NCBI GenBank assembly: GCA_940337035.1
Contig: OW679195.1
Coordinates: 172,828,015 to 172,892,014, forward strand
DNA length: 64,000 nucleotides
Origin: Agriotes lineatus
Lineage: Eukaryota > Arthropoda > Insecta > Coleoptera > Elateridae
Direction: 5' to 3'
Below are positions 37,261-49,600 of this stretch, piece after piece. Both the position numbers and the translations under genes were made by a program. How positions within the stretch are numbered: position 1 is the stretch's first letter; each line of letters opens with the position of its first letter. The notes under the pieces were generated by a model. The model made no database searches. It saw nothing but the letters and a program-made list of their open reading frames with translations, and had not been told where the DNA came from.

Positions 37261-37446
37261 GTTGTTAATATTTTCGTTATTTAATATTTTAATTTGCAGA
37301 GTGGCGAAATACCCATATAAGAATATGAATTAACATTCCTTAATAAACTGCCATATCTTTAATAATAATTATAGTACTTTACATGTAACCGGAAAAAGTA
37401 ATTGCTGAGTTATCATGGAGCACTTGATTGATCCTGAATTGAAATT

Positions 37447-38203
37447 ATGGACAAAATAAGTTTCAGGGCAAGCAGGAACGATCTCCCCATATATGAAAAT
37501 ACAATTCCAAAATTTTTGGATTATTATACGTATTTAAACTCAATCAGTAAACATACTGTATATGAAACATTGAATGTTACAGTCCATAAATATAGTTTTA
37601 CTTTAAGTATTTTCAATAAAAATGTGTTCTCTTTCTTATTTCTTTTGTGTACACTTACTCTTTATTCTAGCATGCACAATTAAATTAAAATTGTTGTACA
37701 TTGTAGATATTCAGAAAGCATATTTACTTATAAATTATCAGGTTTAATTATTATTGGACAGCAATTAGAATCATCCTAACATGCATCATTAAATATCTTT
37801 ATGTTGTTTTGAGAGCTCATAATTAGTTATCTTAACACTCTCGAGATGAAGCCATATCATAATGTGTTTCCAATATTCTAACTACCAAAATACAACTAAT
37901 TAACCCTCAAATCTCAAAGAAATGTGAATTTCAACACTTTTAAATTAGAAACACTTATCTTATAAGGTAACAACCTCGAGTATCTCGTAGATACAGGACA
38001 TCCTCAAATTAGTCCATCTTATGACATTCTCAAGGCCCAATACTTTTATAATCGGCTCGTTAATCTTTCCAAATTTCGGCCTTGCAGTTTGAAATAGTTT
38101 AGAAAAATGCCACTTTGCTAGCCTCTACAGGCGATCTCCAGACGGATCTGCCATTTGCGTAACAAGAAGCAAGGCAAGACAACTAGATTATCTTAAATCT
38201 TAC
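37447..38203. other. Intron 2, right end
   Basis: AT-rich DNA with no recognised element. The last 150 bp before exon 2 (from about 38,080) are GC-richer, as is common next to exons. Confidence 0.5.
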
Positions 38204-38258
38204 CAGTAAGACGGCGAAAAGTGCAGTAACGATCGGGCGGTTCGGACTCATTGTGTTT
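38204..38258 (-). CDS. ZP-domain protein, exon 2 (start of signal peptide)
   Basis: A 55-bp exon between a strong acceptor (TTTCTATTTCTTTCAG, right of 38,258) and the donor CTG followed by GTAAGA (left of 38,204). It contains ATG at 38,251-38,249 and reads MSPNRPIVTALFAVLL, a basic-then-hydrophobic signal peptide start that exon 3 completes in phase 0. Coding bases are therefore 38,204-38,251, or the whole exon if translation starts in exon 1: the candidate exon 1 ending ATGAACAG joins AAACACA to give MNRNT in frame before MSPN. Secretion fits a ZP-domain matrix protein. Confidence 0.75.
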
Positions 38259-38481
38259 CTGAAAGAAATAGAAAGTGGTTATTATATGCTCAAGTAGGTC
38301 AGCTCGCTAGATACAACGACCACAACCTTGGAAAATGCGAAAAACGCCTTTTTTAATAAGAGTGTCGCTGTTTACTCGCATGGGCGCTAACTTTATGCAT
38401 TTCACTTAATTAGTATAAAATACTAGGCTTGAGAGAGCATGGTTGAATAGTTTATGTAGAGTATGATTTGTAAATTTTTTT

Positions 38482-39393
38482 ATATATACTGCTCAAAAAA
38501 TGAACTGGACCACTCATAAAAATTGTATTTGTTACATTACGTCATAAAATATATCTATAAAAGTTTTTGTTGTATAGTATACTCATATTAAGCGTATTTA
38601 ATTGCACCGTCCTCAAATATCAACGGACGCATTTACAAAATCATATGAATAAAATTAAAAAATAATGGAACAACTATATTTAACAAAAATAAGAGAAAGA
38701 ACAAAAATAGTATATTATAGTATGAGTGGATAACAAGGTCTTTAAAACACGCCCGAGTTTTCGAGCACAACGGCGTAGCCGGAGTGCTCGAAATAGAGCA
38801 AGTGTTTTAAAGACCAGTTATCCACGAATACTTGCGCTAGTTTTTATTATACCTGCAATACTGGAAATAAATTACGCACTAAAAACTTACAAATAATTTT
38901 TGTCGTGATAAATCGAGAGGGCATAATAATATTGCTACTATAGTAACGAGAATTGTTTACGTTTTTGTCCCGTCCACGTCCGTTGTTGCATTCAGTCGTT
39001 TCCTTGACAATCTTTAAAGCTCGGCGAGCTTTAATCGCCCGTTTTCGCACGCTCAGGCGTGCTTTAAACGGCGATTCTGATGCAAGTATAATAAAAATGT
39101 AAATTAATAGTTTTTTGAGTCTCCTCAGAACGTTTAAAAATTTTTGGTAATGATTTGGCATGCTTTCTATGCAGTATGCTATAAAAATTTGAGCAAAATT
39201 CAAAATCTTCAAATGATAATATTTTATTAATGGAATTGGTTTTTTTAAACCAAATTATGATGAGAAAGGCTTTTTATAGTGACACAATCCTGAAAGGTTA
39301 CCAAAAATGCCATGATTGTCCTTATGGAAAATATTTTTTAAAATTGCACCAATGTATGCAAATGGTCCAGTTCATTTGTTGAGCAGTATATAT
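38482..39393. mobile_element. Non-autonomous Tc1/mariner-like element, about 0.9 kb
   Basis: The ends match as inverted repeats of about 30 bp: ACTGCTCAAAAAATGAACTG near 38,488-38,507 and its complement up to 39,393, with one difference in the A run. Both ends sit in TATATA, compatible with the TA target of Tc1/mariner elements. The start CTGCTCAAAAAA is typical of that superfamily. No transposase frame. It carries a GC-rich hairpin at 38,726-38,825 and a second GC-rich block at 38,990-39,090. It lies in intron 1, about 220 bp upstream of the exon 2 acceptor. Confidence 0.65.
38726..38825. repeat. Hairpin nested in the Tc1-like element
   Basis: GTGGATAAC and AGGTCTTTAAAACAC pair with GTGTTTTAAAGACC and GTTATCCAC across a 100-bp foldback. 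An inner pair, TTCGAGCAC/GTGCTCGAA, closes a loop with GGCGTAGCC. Probably an independent small foldback insertion; boundaries uncertain. Confidence 0.6.
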
Positions 39394-39482
39394 TATAAGA
39401 TTTCGCGGGGTTCAAAATTATTATTTTCTTCATATCTATAATAATGGGTAATCACCATGGTTTCGGTTAGTTTAATAACGAT

Positions 39483-39591
39483 TTTCTGTCAGAATGTTTT
39501 GCTCTAATCTTCCGCCCCAAAGTCCCTCGTGCTACGCACTTGGGATTCTTGTTGAACCGCAAATTTACTTAGCAAAACATTCTGACAGAAA
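39483..39591. repeat. Small foldback element, 109 bp
   Basis: The first 20 bases from 39,484 (TTCTGTCAGAATGTTTTGCT) and the last at 39,571-39,590 are exact reverse complements. The interior has a GC-rich mini-hairpin, GTGCTACGCAC. No coding capacity. Confidence 0.65.
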
Positions 39592-39982
39592 TAGTCAAAA
39601 TTGAATCGGCAATTTTAATGCACTTAGGATATTACTTTTGAATATTTCTCTAGATATGAAAACAACTAAAAGCCAGTGCATATTTATATTAGTTTTCACG
39701 GAGATAATCGAATTCAGGTGACTATACCATTCATGAGATTAGAAACCAATAAAAATTTTCCTCAGTGTCCATGTATTCTAACCTTTATACATATAATCGC
39801 AGTTATTAAAACCACATAGCTTTGACTAAATAATGTGACAGGTATACTAAAACTATATTAAAACCGCATAAACGAATTAAAAATGTGGCAAGTAAACACC
39901 AAATTACTAAATTTATGAATCTCCTATTTACTTTTTTCTTTTACAAATTTTATTTATTCATGGTATAGTCTATCTGTAAACA

Positions 39983-40108
39983 ACTCGAGAATCGAAAATT
40001 CTCGAGGCTCGACGTATTGCCTTATAAAACACCACTGGACGCTACACGCGTCTAATTGTGTTTCAGGCAATACGTCTCTTGTAATCGATTATTTTCAATT
40101 CTAGTCGT
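39983..40108. repeat. Small foldback element
   Basis: Inner arms GACGTATTGCCT (40,011-40,022) and AGGCAATACGTC (40,065-40,076) enclose TATAAAACAC...GTGTTT and a GACGC/GCGTC mini-stem. The outer sequence contains GAGAATCGAAAATTCTC. Similar in style to its neighbours at 38.7 and 39.5 kb. Confidence 0.55.
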
Positions 40109-41106
40109 ATAATATCTAATAATTTTATACTAGTGTAATTTCAGAGCTAATTTATGGCACTTGAAAATGACAAAATGTCCATTTCTCTAACAAATACTAC
40201 GTAGGGCAATATTCTTCCTGAATACCTCACGTGTGCTAAATATTTCCATATAATATTTAATATTTAGTGTAATAAGGATATTACAAAATTTTATATTTCC
40301 CGTTCTTCTTTTTAAGAACAAAAATAAACTCAAAATGTTCAAAACAAATAGTAGACTTTGTTTTATAAAAAAGACTACTTAGAAATTATTAAAATTGTGT
40401 GAAAATCCCATATACAATTTTTCATTACAAAATTTCAGTTTTGTTTTACACATTTTTCAACAATTTTTCTTAGTTTTATTTTTATGAAACAAGATCTTGT
40501 ATGTTTTACGAATGTTTGCATTTAACATTGAAAGAACATTCATTATAACGAATGTATTCACTGTACACTTTTACTGCGTAGTAAATAAAAAAGTTAGAAA
40601 GGTATGTAAATGTAAAATGAATCATACTGTATATTCCTTAAATGGTTACCATTCCATAAACTCATATTAGTAATATTTAAGAAATAGAAACAGATTAACA
40701 AATAGCTATATCGAAAAATATATTTCCATGTTAAAGATTTTCCCTCTACTGCTTTCCAAGGACTAGAAGGCCATCTTGAATTTGTTATTTAGACAGAATA
40801 GAGAAAAAATAACGAATTTTAAATAACTACGGTCAACCTAGCATAGAAACTGTTTGAATTTAACCATGCTATAAATGAATTTGAAAAACCACAATACATA
40901 TCGACCTTTTACTGTTCTCATGTAAATAAACAATCATTAATTGAATTTGATTAAAACAGAATATCATTGCCACTACTACACGTTTCTAATTGATTGCATT
41001 TAAATATTTTCAAATATTAATTTCCATAAAGTCATTCTGCAGCGCAATTACATAGTATACATATTTCCTATTCAAAATAAAGTAGGAAATACTCAGCTGA
41101 AAAATA
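40109..41106. other. Intron 1 AT-rich DNA
   Basis: Nothing recognised apart from low-complexity A/T runs. Confidence 0.5.
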
Positions 41107-41544
41107 GAGTGTCCCGATAGGAATCTTACAAACTTTAGGGACATGTTCCCTGAGCAAAAAAGTTAGACCAACATAGGCCCAATTAAAAAACGCAACTGAG
41201 TTATGGCATGTGGAAGAAAATGCAAGAATTTCAGACAATTTTTATTTAAAAACAATCGAACATTTACGGGAAGAATACTATGTCAAACTTTAGGAATATG
41301 TTCCTTACACAATTTTAAGCAAAAAAGTTATATCAACATAGGTCTAATTCAAAAACATAACTTAGTTATACCGTATGGAAGAAAAGTAGAAGATATATCA
41401 TAAATAATCCATTTTATTTTTAAATAACTTTAGGGATATTTTTCTTAAGTCCTTGTATAATTATTGTTACTTATTTAGTCATTAGATAAAATTTGAACAA
41501 GAAACCTATCCCTAAAGTATGGCAGATTCCTCCCGGGACACCCT
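41107..41544. repeat. TIR element with two internal direct repeats
   Basis: The left end GTGTCCCGATAGGAATCT (41,110 onward) and the right end (to 41,544) are imperfect inverted repeats of about 35 bp, both including ACTTTAGGGA. Two diverged direct copies of a unit of about 150 bp follow (about 41,134-41,282 and 41,286-41,430), each with AAAAAAGTTA...CAACATAGG and GTTATNNCNTGTGGAAGAAAA-type words. Non-coding. Confidence 0.6.
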
Positions 41545-43460
41545 ATATAATACGGAAATAATAAGAATGTGGATTTAAAATTGTCTACAATGGACAAAAC
41601 GCAATATATTAATATGAATAGCAAGAAACATATTTCCATTAGAAAGAATCAGCATTGTTAGCAATCACACACGTTGGAAAAAGAAATAGCGCGTATATCT
41701 ATACAGGTTAATACTTCTTCGTTTTTTCCCCTTTCGACTCATTTTTAGATATTGTCCTCTTATAACTTCTTACATTTTGTTCTATCTTCAGCTTTTCTCC
41801 TCCAAACCAACCCCATATATTTTCTTATATAACCAACCATTTCGCGTGTGGAATATGTCTTTGAATGCCATTCCACGCATTACAGACAATGTCAGAAATG
41901 AAAGATATGAAAGAAACACACAACAAGAATAAACAGTTACCAAATTGTAAAAAACAATCGTTCTGAATAGAAAGAAGCGTTGACGTTTCAAAAAGAAATT
42001 CAAAAAATTATGTATAAAAACTTCGTACGAAGTAAGCTTATGAGTTATAAACAAGATATTGTACTTGAGTTACCTGGATTTATAATAGAAACTGTAGAGG
42101 TATGAACATCATGCCTTATAGGTATACAACACAAGGTGTCACTTGCGAAACTTTCCAGTATTTTTTTAAGCGGAACAATTTTCTAAGAACATTTTTTAAG
42201 TGTCTATATGAGAACAGCAATTTTATTTGCAAAACTTTTAGAAAAACACAAGAAAATAGTACTTAATGATATGAAAACACTCATACTTCACGATCAACAC
42301 ATCAGCTCGAAATTAATGCCAAATGTAAAAAGTCGTCAAGTTATACAAAGAAACAAAATATCAACGAAATGTTTAGCAAAGGTATGCAAAACAAAAAATC
42401 CGTGAAAAAATCCGCTTGAGGAGGCCCCAAAAGGATGATTGAAGAGCTCGGCTTCTTCCTCCGTGAAATTAACAGCAGGAATCATATACAAAAGAAGAAG
42501 AAAACGATAACCTGTATACAATTGACATATTTACCTCTGAATAAGTGCAGCGAATAGTTTTTCTCAGTTGTGTCGTCAAAGAAAAGGCGTTATATATTTT
42601 TTGATAGTGTAATTTCGTAAAAGTTGCGATTCATTTGGTTATATATTTTTCATTCTCAGACTTGAACTTTTTAATTGAATAATTTACTAGTTTTTCTTTC
42701 ATAAAATCATATCAAATTAAAAAAATATCAGTAGAAATATAACAAGTGCTTGAACAATTTGAACAAGTTCTGCAGCTATTTTTTTCAATAAAAACTGAAA
42801 AAAAAGCCCGACTCAGAAGGAAAAGATATTTTTTCTTGGAGGCATGCACGAATGCTTTGTTAGAAGAAATAACTGCAGAACATTTTTGCAAATAGTTCCA
42901 TAGAAAAATTTTTATGCACGCATTATATCTTGATAGAGAATGAAAAACGCAACAAAACATTTTTTTAATTAAAATATAATACAAAACTAATGTCTAAATA
43001 CTAAAATGATACGGTTTTTGTCAAAACTACAATTAAAGTTTAAGTTTGTTTAGGCATCGCTTTTGGTTGCTCATAGTAACCATCACTGTTGGTCGCTGTT
43101 GGTCTACTAACTTTCTTCACAGCTTTGTTGTCCCTAAATACTTTGATGACAAGTGACAGAAATGGAAATTTTCCGGTAAATTTCCAAACGTTTCCGATTA
43201 TCAATAATCGCCGTTGCTATGTAAAATTTCCAATTAAATATGCATAAATTGGTATTCTCAAGTAAATTGCAAAGCAATAGTAAAAAATCTAAGATACTTG
43301 CCTCAGAGCTTCCCTTGCAATTAGAAATTGTGACACTAAATATTTTGAAAAATCAAAGACAACTAGGGGTAAAAATATCTTAACGTTCCTATACTACCGA
43401 AACAATAAAATAAAACACTTGGTAATGCAAATTATATCAATTTGCAAATAAAAAAAGTAT
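41545..43460. other. Intron 1 AT-rich DNA
   Basis: No supported gene. A slightly GC-richer patch at 42,405-42,480 can be read on the minus strand as a hydrophobic stretch followed by PAVNFTEEEAELFNHP, but no splice-site pair or family match was recognised, so it is left uncalled. Confidence 0.4.
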
Positions 43461-43540
43461 TGCAGGTGGGACTTAAACTCAGCGCCTACGGAACGCATTT
43501 AAACGGGTATTGGCCGCGCACCCTTCGATCGCATCCTGCA
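43461..43540 (-). pseudogene. tRNA-Leu-like relic (possibly a SINE head)
   Basis: Eighty bases on the minus strand begin GCAGGATG and end with CCTGC, which can pair as an acceptor stem. A TTCCGTAGGCGC segment like the long variable arm of leucine tRNA and a T-arm-like GAGTTTAAGTCCCAC follow. The D arm and anticodon stem are decayed. Probably a tRNA-derived repeat, not a working tRNA. Confidence 0.4.
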
Positions 43541-46389
43541 ACGAAACTATGCTTTATATCGCGGCGCAGTAATTGCATTACATTCAACAATTTATTCTTA
43601 TCCATTTTTTACAATTACCCTGTATCTGTTGGATCTCATTTTTGTCCAGTGTAAAGCTTGACCTATGTGCAAATAAATACTTTTATCTATTTCTCAGTTA
43701 ACGCAAAAATACACAAAATTTTATTCTTTTGAGGTGCTCACCGTGTATATATTTTTCTGATGTTTTTGTTTGGTTTCACGACAGGTAAATATATAATCCG
43801 CATGCAAAATATCGTCCTCCTCCAACGAATAGTTTTTGAGTTATGCCGCCGACAGACAGAGAGGCAGAGAAAACGGACAGCAGACAAACGGAGTTGAGAA
43901 AACCTGTTTCTCGTCATCTGGGGCCCCAAAATGTGAAGATATAAAGAAATCTCTGAAGGTGATTTTTTCGTCTTTTAGACGAGCAAAGTAAAAATTAACT
44001 TTTATCGTACTGCATGTAGTTTTTTGAGACAGGTCTCGTACCTTCAATGTCTGCTAGTTACATAGTTATTGTATTAAACTTTTCCTTTACATGTTCTATG
44101 GGATCAGTTGTTTTACCAGCACAATAGTATATTCAGCAGCTTAATTATCAAATACTCAGTTTGTGGGTGCACGGTGTCCGAAAAGTATGAAACATGCTAT
44201 ATATCTCACTAAATATCCATTTCATCGAAAAATATTTCAAATAAAAGTCATTTGGTACTTATTCCTTCGTTACAAGGCAATATTTAATTATTACTGTCTT
44301 TAAAAACAAACGAGCAACGAATAATACTTTGGTTTTTTTATATGGAAAGTTAAATGACAAGGTATTCCTATATATTTTTTTGTCAAAAATATGTGTTTTA
44401 CAGATCATAATTAGTAAAATATACTTAAACCGCTATTTAACACCCAACATCAACCCTGAACATTTGTTCTAATCCAGTGCAACTGGAAAGCTTTAAAACC
44501 ATGTAACAATTCTTATAACAAAATAAACGATTTTAAAGTAAGCGATGCTTCATTGCGTACATATAATATTGGTTAATATTTTCTAAATGCAGATGCTTTA
44601 CGTTATTTTCCTTTACAAGAAAAGTACTTTATGACTTCGTTGAATAATAAGGTCCGTTACACAACTACAATAATTTCAAGCAAACAAGAAATCGACATCG
44701 ACGTTGAGCATACGCGTACGCGATGCTTAATAAACAGTGTCGATGGTAGAATTCATTACAATCATAATAGGGACGTGTGTAGTAACACCCATTTATCAGT
44801 TACAGAGACTAATGACTCATAACACAAATTAATTGCAATGTTAGAAAGTAGCACGTGTAAGTGCTAATATAGTTCGGAAAAAATTAACGCCCACTGCTTT
44901 ATGCACACATACGTATTGAAAACATACTTTAGTAGGAAGCTAATATTAAGGACTGAAATATGTTTTTGGGGAAGTGCTGTTATAGGTCCACGAAATGTAT
45001 TGTAAAAAACCGACAGCTCATTTCTTAAAATTCCAGTCTCTTTTTAAATGTGTACAAAACGAATGCCTATTGACTTTAAATAAGTGCGTATCCCATTGAC
45101 ACGAAGCAGTTACAGACACTTCAAAAACGACATTTATTTACTCATAAAAAGTAACAAACTTTTAAAGCAGACACATCCTATTATTAAAAGAAGCACAGAA
45201 CAATAAAATTAGCAGGTATAATAAAATTCTAAGTTTTACAAGCTAGTTTCTAACGGATTGTGTGACGTGCTTTGACATTTTCCTCGACTTATTTGCGGTA
45301 CTGAAGGTAACAAAATCCAAAACGTGGGCTCGGCTTTTAAAATTTAATCACCGCCTCCTACATGGACGTAAATATTAATGTTTTACGGAATTGTCTTTTG
45401 CCGGGGTGCTATTCTGACGTAAATTTTAGTTAGCCGGAAATGCACATGAACAGTTTAATGCTCCCACTGAGCGTGGAGTAATAATAGTTGCAGTAATACA
45501 ATCAAACACTAGTCTTGGAGTATACCTATCATGAAACGTTTTTATCAGATTGGTTTAGTTGGTAACGTTGTCAAATTTGCAAATTATAACACAGAATACA
45601 AATCCTGAGCTGCTGTTCAATATGGCACTATAGAGAAGCTACTAAAAAGTGCTAAGCTCATTATTGCGAGAGGATGCTAAACTAAGGAAAAACGATGAGA
45701 CTGGAAATAACTAAAGCGAAGAAATAGTAATTTGTAGACCAAGGTACTGAAGTTTAACTTTTTATCGCGAATGTGGATTTAGTTGTTGAGGCCCGTCGGG
45801 CCAAGGCAAATAAAGCACATGAGGGATAAAGAGGAACTTCAGTGCCGAAGGGTACATTACGTTTTTTATTTAAATCAAGAAATCGTGATATTACAACATT
45901 TTAACCTACTTTCGTAGGTTATGTTTATCTGTCGCCCCGCCACCTACAAAAGTCGTAAAACAATGGATTACTTCACTACCGATTTCTCGTATTTTAAGGA
46001 CGATTTCGACTTCTTCACTGCCGACTTAAAAAAATCTATACAGGCATACGCGAGAATCTGACGACTGAAACTTTTAACATCGAATGTGTCCAAGGCATCC
46101 AGGCACTTTAATAAATAGTAGTAAACACGATATAGAGACAGAAATGAGAAAAACACACGATTGGGAAAAATAAAGGATATTTAACCACTGATTGTAAAAA
46201 AGTGTAGAGATACCTGATGATGATACGATAGTCTACAAACTTTTGTGACGTAGAGAATCGCTTTTCCCATTAACAAACGTTTACCATTAATTAGTTGGTA
46301 ATGTCAAACAAACAACAAATTATTGTTGCTGTTGTTTGCTGTGAACAAGATCTCAGCATGCGGAGCAGCAGGTACCTTAGACCCCGTCT
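43541..46389. other. Intron 1 AT-rich DNA with repeat edges
   Basis: GACAGACAGAGAGGCAGAG (43,850 onward) and GGTGTCCGAAAAGTATGAAAC (44,170 onward) look like edges of dispersed repeats. 45,240-45,500 is more balanced in composition and may be conserved intronic DNA. No gene recognised. Confidence 0.4.
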
Positions 46390-46640
46390 ACTATCAATGA
46401 ATTTTGCCGAGAATGAGTTCCAACCCTGGCTAGGAATCTTTAACATGCTACACATCGTACTAACATGAAACCCACCCGCATTAGATCTCTTCCGAAAGAT
46501 AACACTCTGTAGAAGCTTTCATTGAGGTTTTCAAAGCAGTTTTCCTTGTTTATAACTTCACGGACACTGAGGATCGAATTCTTGACGCTTGGGTCATGAG
46601 TCAAAATGGTTAACCACTGAGCCATTGAGCCCTGCTATAA
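46390..46640 (-). repeat. tRNA-derived SINE-like element
   Basis: On the minus strand the box A sequence TGGCTCAGTGG (46,624-46,614) fits the pol III consensus and box B GAATTCGATCC (46,581-46,571) is one or two changes off. Between them CTCATGA sits where an anticodon loop would be. The unrelated body runs to about 46,390. Poly-A and target duplications were not found, so the length is approximate. Confidence 0.55.
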
Positions 46641-49600
46641 ATTATTACGCTAACAATAAATGTTAACTGATCAAAGATGTTCCCTTGCTCGCCGGCGATG
46701 GTTTTCATGATTTCATAAGTTTCAAAAGTGTTATATCTTTCAATTTCTTTAACTTGAATTAACTCTTTGGCCCTACTAAAGCACGCTTTAAATTAAACTT
46801 AATTATTTACAAAAAAAAATATTTGAAAATTCGAAATTTGAAGGTTTATTGGAAATGCAATATATCAAATAAATTGTAATATAAAAAGTTCTGTTTTTAA
46901 GCCGTTAACTTTACATACGTAATTTATTCCAAAATTGCAGTAAAATGATCTGTACAACAATGAAAAAGCAAATGGTAAGTCTTAAGTATATGAATTAAAG
47001 AGCCATTAAACTGTCGACAGAGAAATTTGCTACGGATTTACAAGAATTAATTCATGAAATAGAAACTATAGTCCAAATATTCATTCGAAAAGGATTTTGT
47101 GACCTCGTATTATACATTATCTCAAAAACGGCCTGTTTAAACAAGAACACAACAACCAGTACATATTAATGCAAATTTAAAACTATTGCTTTAAAATAGA
47201 GAACCTACATCCAGAAATGCATTTTCTAAATACGTAATCGATTCTTATGAATCCCCATAATTGCACATCAATTATCTGGAAAAAATTAAACTAACGAAAT
47301 TGTATTTTACATTTTTCGTTTTAATCTGCAACTAGAAATGATTTAAAAACTTCGAATCAAAACGTAATATAGACAAACATAAATCTCTGATCCAAAGTTA
47401 AAAGCCTCCTCCTTTTTCGTACAACAAATTAAAAAATAGTAATTAATGAGTTCCCTCATAAAGCTAGCAAAAAATAGATAAATATTAATTTAATATTAGC
47501 AATATTTTTCTTCAAAATTATTATTTTTAACAAAGTTTCCTTACATATCGGATTTTTATCTAAAATATTTATATGTATATCGATATCATTATAATGATAA
47601 AACTGACAGTGCAGTGGTTCAGAGAAAACTTTTGTGGATGTGCTAGTAGTCGACTAAAGCTAATGCACAAAAAGGCTCCAAACAAAACTGATAGTAACAA
47701 AGGCAACGATAATTTAAGACACATAATTTGTAAGAGAAGCTCTACTTTAAATACATTTTAACTTAAACCATATGGTCAGAATAGTTTCCATTAGTATCAG
47801 TACACAGTTCGTTTATTTCAATAATTTCGGATTAAACTGTTTTTTCAACTCCCAGAACAAACACTTTTTATGACTTTTGGAGAATTTATTTTTAATTCGT
47901 AAATGTACTTAAAATTTTCAGTTTATTTTGTCCAACCACTGAAAGAAATCGAAAAGTATAGAAACCGTGCAGCCAAATAATGGGTCCTACATTGTCATGT
48001 GAACTGTGAACTGGTACACTATCATGATGAAAATAAAATAAATTATGGTCTTATCCTATTTACCATACGATTCCCAATATTTTTTCACATAATAAGTAGT
48101 ATGTAAATATGATTTATGTTAGAAAATGTGAAGAATATTTCTCTCTTACACAGAGTGTCACAGAGAGACTTGGTAACCACCACAGGGTGTATTGCAGAGG
48201 TCTGTTCAAGTCAAAAATGAACGTATATCCAATACTCATTCGTAATAAACGTACATTTTTAATTTTAATAATGTGTAGGTACCGATTGTTAATGTCACGA
48301 AAATAAAATCATGTTGACTATGAATAGTTGCTTTTTTTGTCTTCTTTTAGCAATTGTTACAAATTTAGTTTTGTGTATGTCAAAACCAGCTCAACTCTGA
48401 AAAAACGAGCTTACTGGGAAGATTATGGAAGCTGCATGATACTCCCCGAAGAGCCACTTCTTCGATTGCAATGAGAGCTGAATCTTAACTGCGAATACAA
48501 GAATTAGGTGGGCATCTTAAACAATTACTGCAGTAATACGGCCTTCAAATTATTATAAAATTCAATTATCTCTAAAGTTGTTGGGATTTTTTATTTAAAC
48601 TTAAAATTACGGTTGAGTTTAAAGCATATGTTCCTAAGACGTTTTTACTTAAAATGAATTCAGCAACAGATCCTTAAGCTATGGACGTCAAGTCGCGAGA
48701 CACTCTGTAAACAGTCTTCTGTTAAAAAAAGTCTGGAGATTTTTCCGATCAAATTTCTGTCGTGTATTGCCAATACTGTATTTCAGAAACATAAGAATTG
48801 TGTTCAGGCATATCAGCATGTTGAAAATGAAGTCGATTGTAAATTATATACAATGTTAAACCTTATATAGCGTGATGACACTAGAAAACCCTTCAACGTT
48901 GACAAATGTTATGTATGTATATACCTAGTTTTTCAAAATGCTGGTTTTTGGAAGATAACGAGTAGTTTGAGACTATTAGTAAATAGTATTGCTTTTTATG
49001 TTTATTTTAAATTGTAGCAGTATGCTCGTATTAGAAATATAAATAAAACAGCTAAAACTTTTAGCCTGAAAAATGTTGTTTTTAATGCTATCGTCATAGT
49101 CATTTCAGTTCAAATGTATAGATGTATAATTCATTTTAATTATTACGTAAAACAATCGACATTTCGACGTCTCCCTATGCTAAAAAGTTACAGATGTACG
49201 TATATGAGAAAAACAACAGTTCGTATTTTCATTGCAACACAATGTAGACGATGGATGTATACCTATAGCAAATAATTTTAACACGTTTATTGAGAAATTT
49301 TGCATAACCGTGCAATTTAATAATAGTATATCATCTGTTCTAGTATTGAAGAAAGTGCCCTTCTATGGACATACTAATTAGACACTACGGATACTACTAT
49401 TTAGTCTGCTATACCTATACACAAAACTGGGGCTTTCAATCGTTCAGATTATTTTTACCAAATTGTAGAGTACACATTCTTTATTATGACATTACAATGA
49501 CACCTCACAATGAGTATCAAACTGTTATATTCAGGAACTAGCTATTTCCATATTTATGGTCATATTGCCAATTTAATTTCTTACTCGGAAATTGCACTAG

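Larger units (their letters stand above)
36925..37331 (-). mobile_element. Palindromic insertion with hammerhead-like motif, probably Penelope-derived
   Basis: The body 36,959-37,331 is a 373-bp palindrome with no mismatch seen and one central base (37,145). A one-sided tail of 34 bp (36,925-36,958) lies on the left. AACATTCCTTAATA is duplicated at 36,911-36,924 and 37,332-37,345. The uninterrupted opposite arm of the host foldback contains this sequence only once, confirming a 14-bp target duplication. Each arm holds a hammerhead-like motif. The plan (inverted arms, single tail, 9-14-bp duplication) matches the large Penelope insertion at 58-62.4 kb, so I infer a severely 5'-truncated inverted Penelope-type insertion; no coding sequence remains to prove it. 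Confidence 0.6.
36338..37446. repeat. Foldback/TIR element interrupted by a palindromic insertion
   Basis: The ends AATTTCAATTCAG (36,338-36,350) and its exact reverse complement (37,434-37,446) open a longer imperfect inverted repeat: the left arm 36,338-36,560 matches inverted segments around 36,790-36,924 and 37,332-37,446. A direct second copy of the left end lies at 36,633-36,770, so at least two related units are nested. A 407-bp insertion (36,925-37,331) splits the right arm. Without it the host element would be about 690 bp. No coding sequence. Confidence 0.7.

Noticed and set aside
42336..42521. Minus-strand frame with a hydrophobic start and PAVNFTEEEAELFNHP
   Set aside because: Signal-peptide-like, but there is no supporting splice pair, no family and no neighbouring exon.
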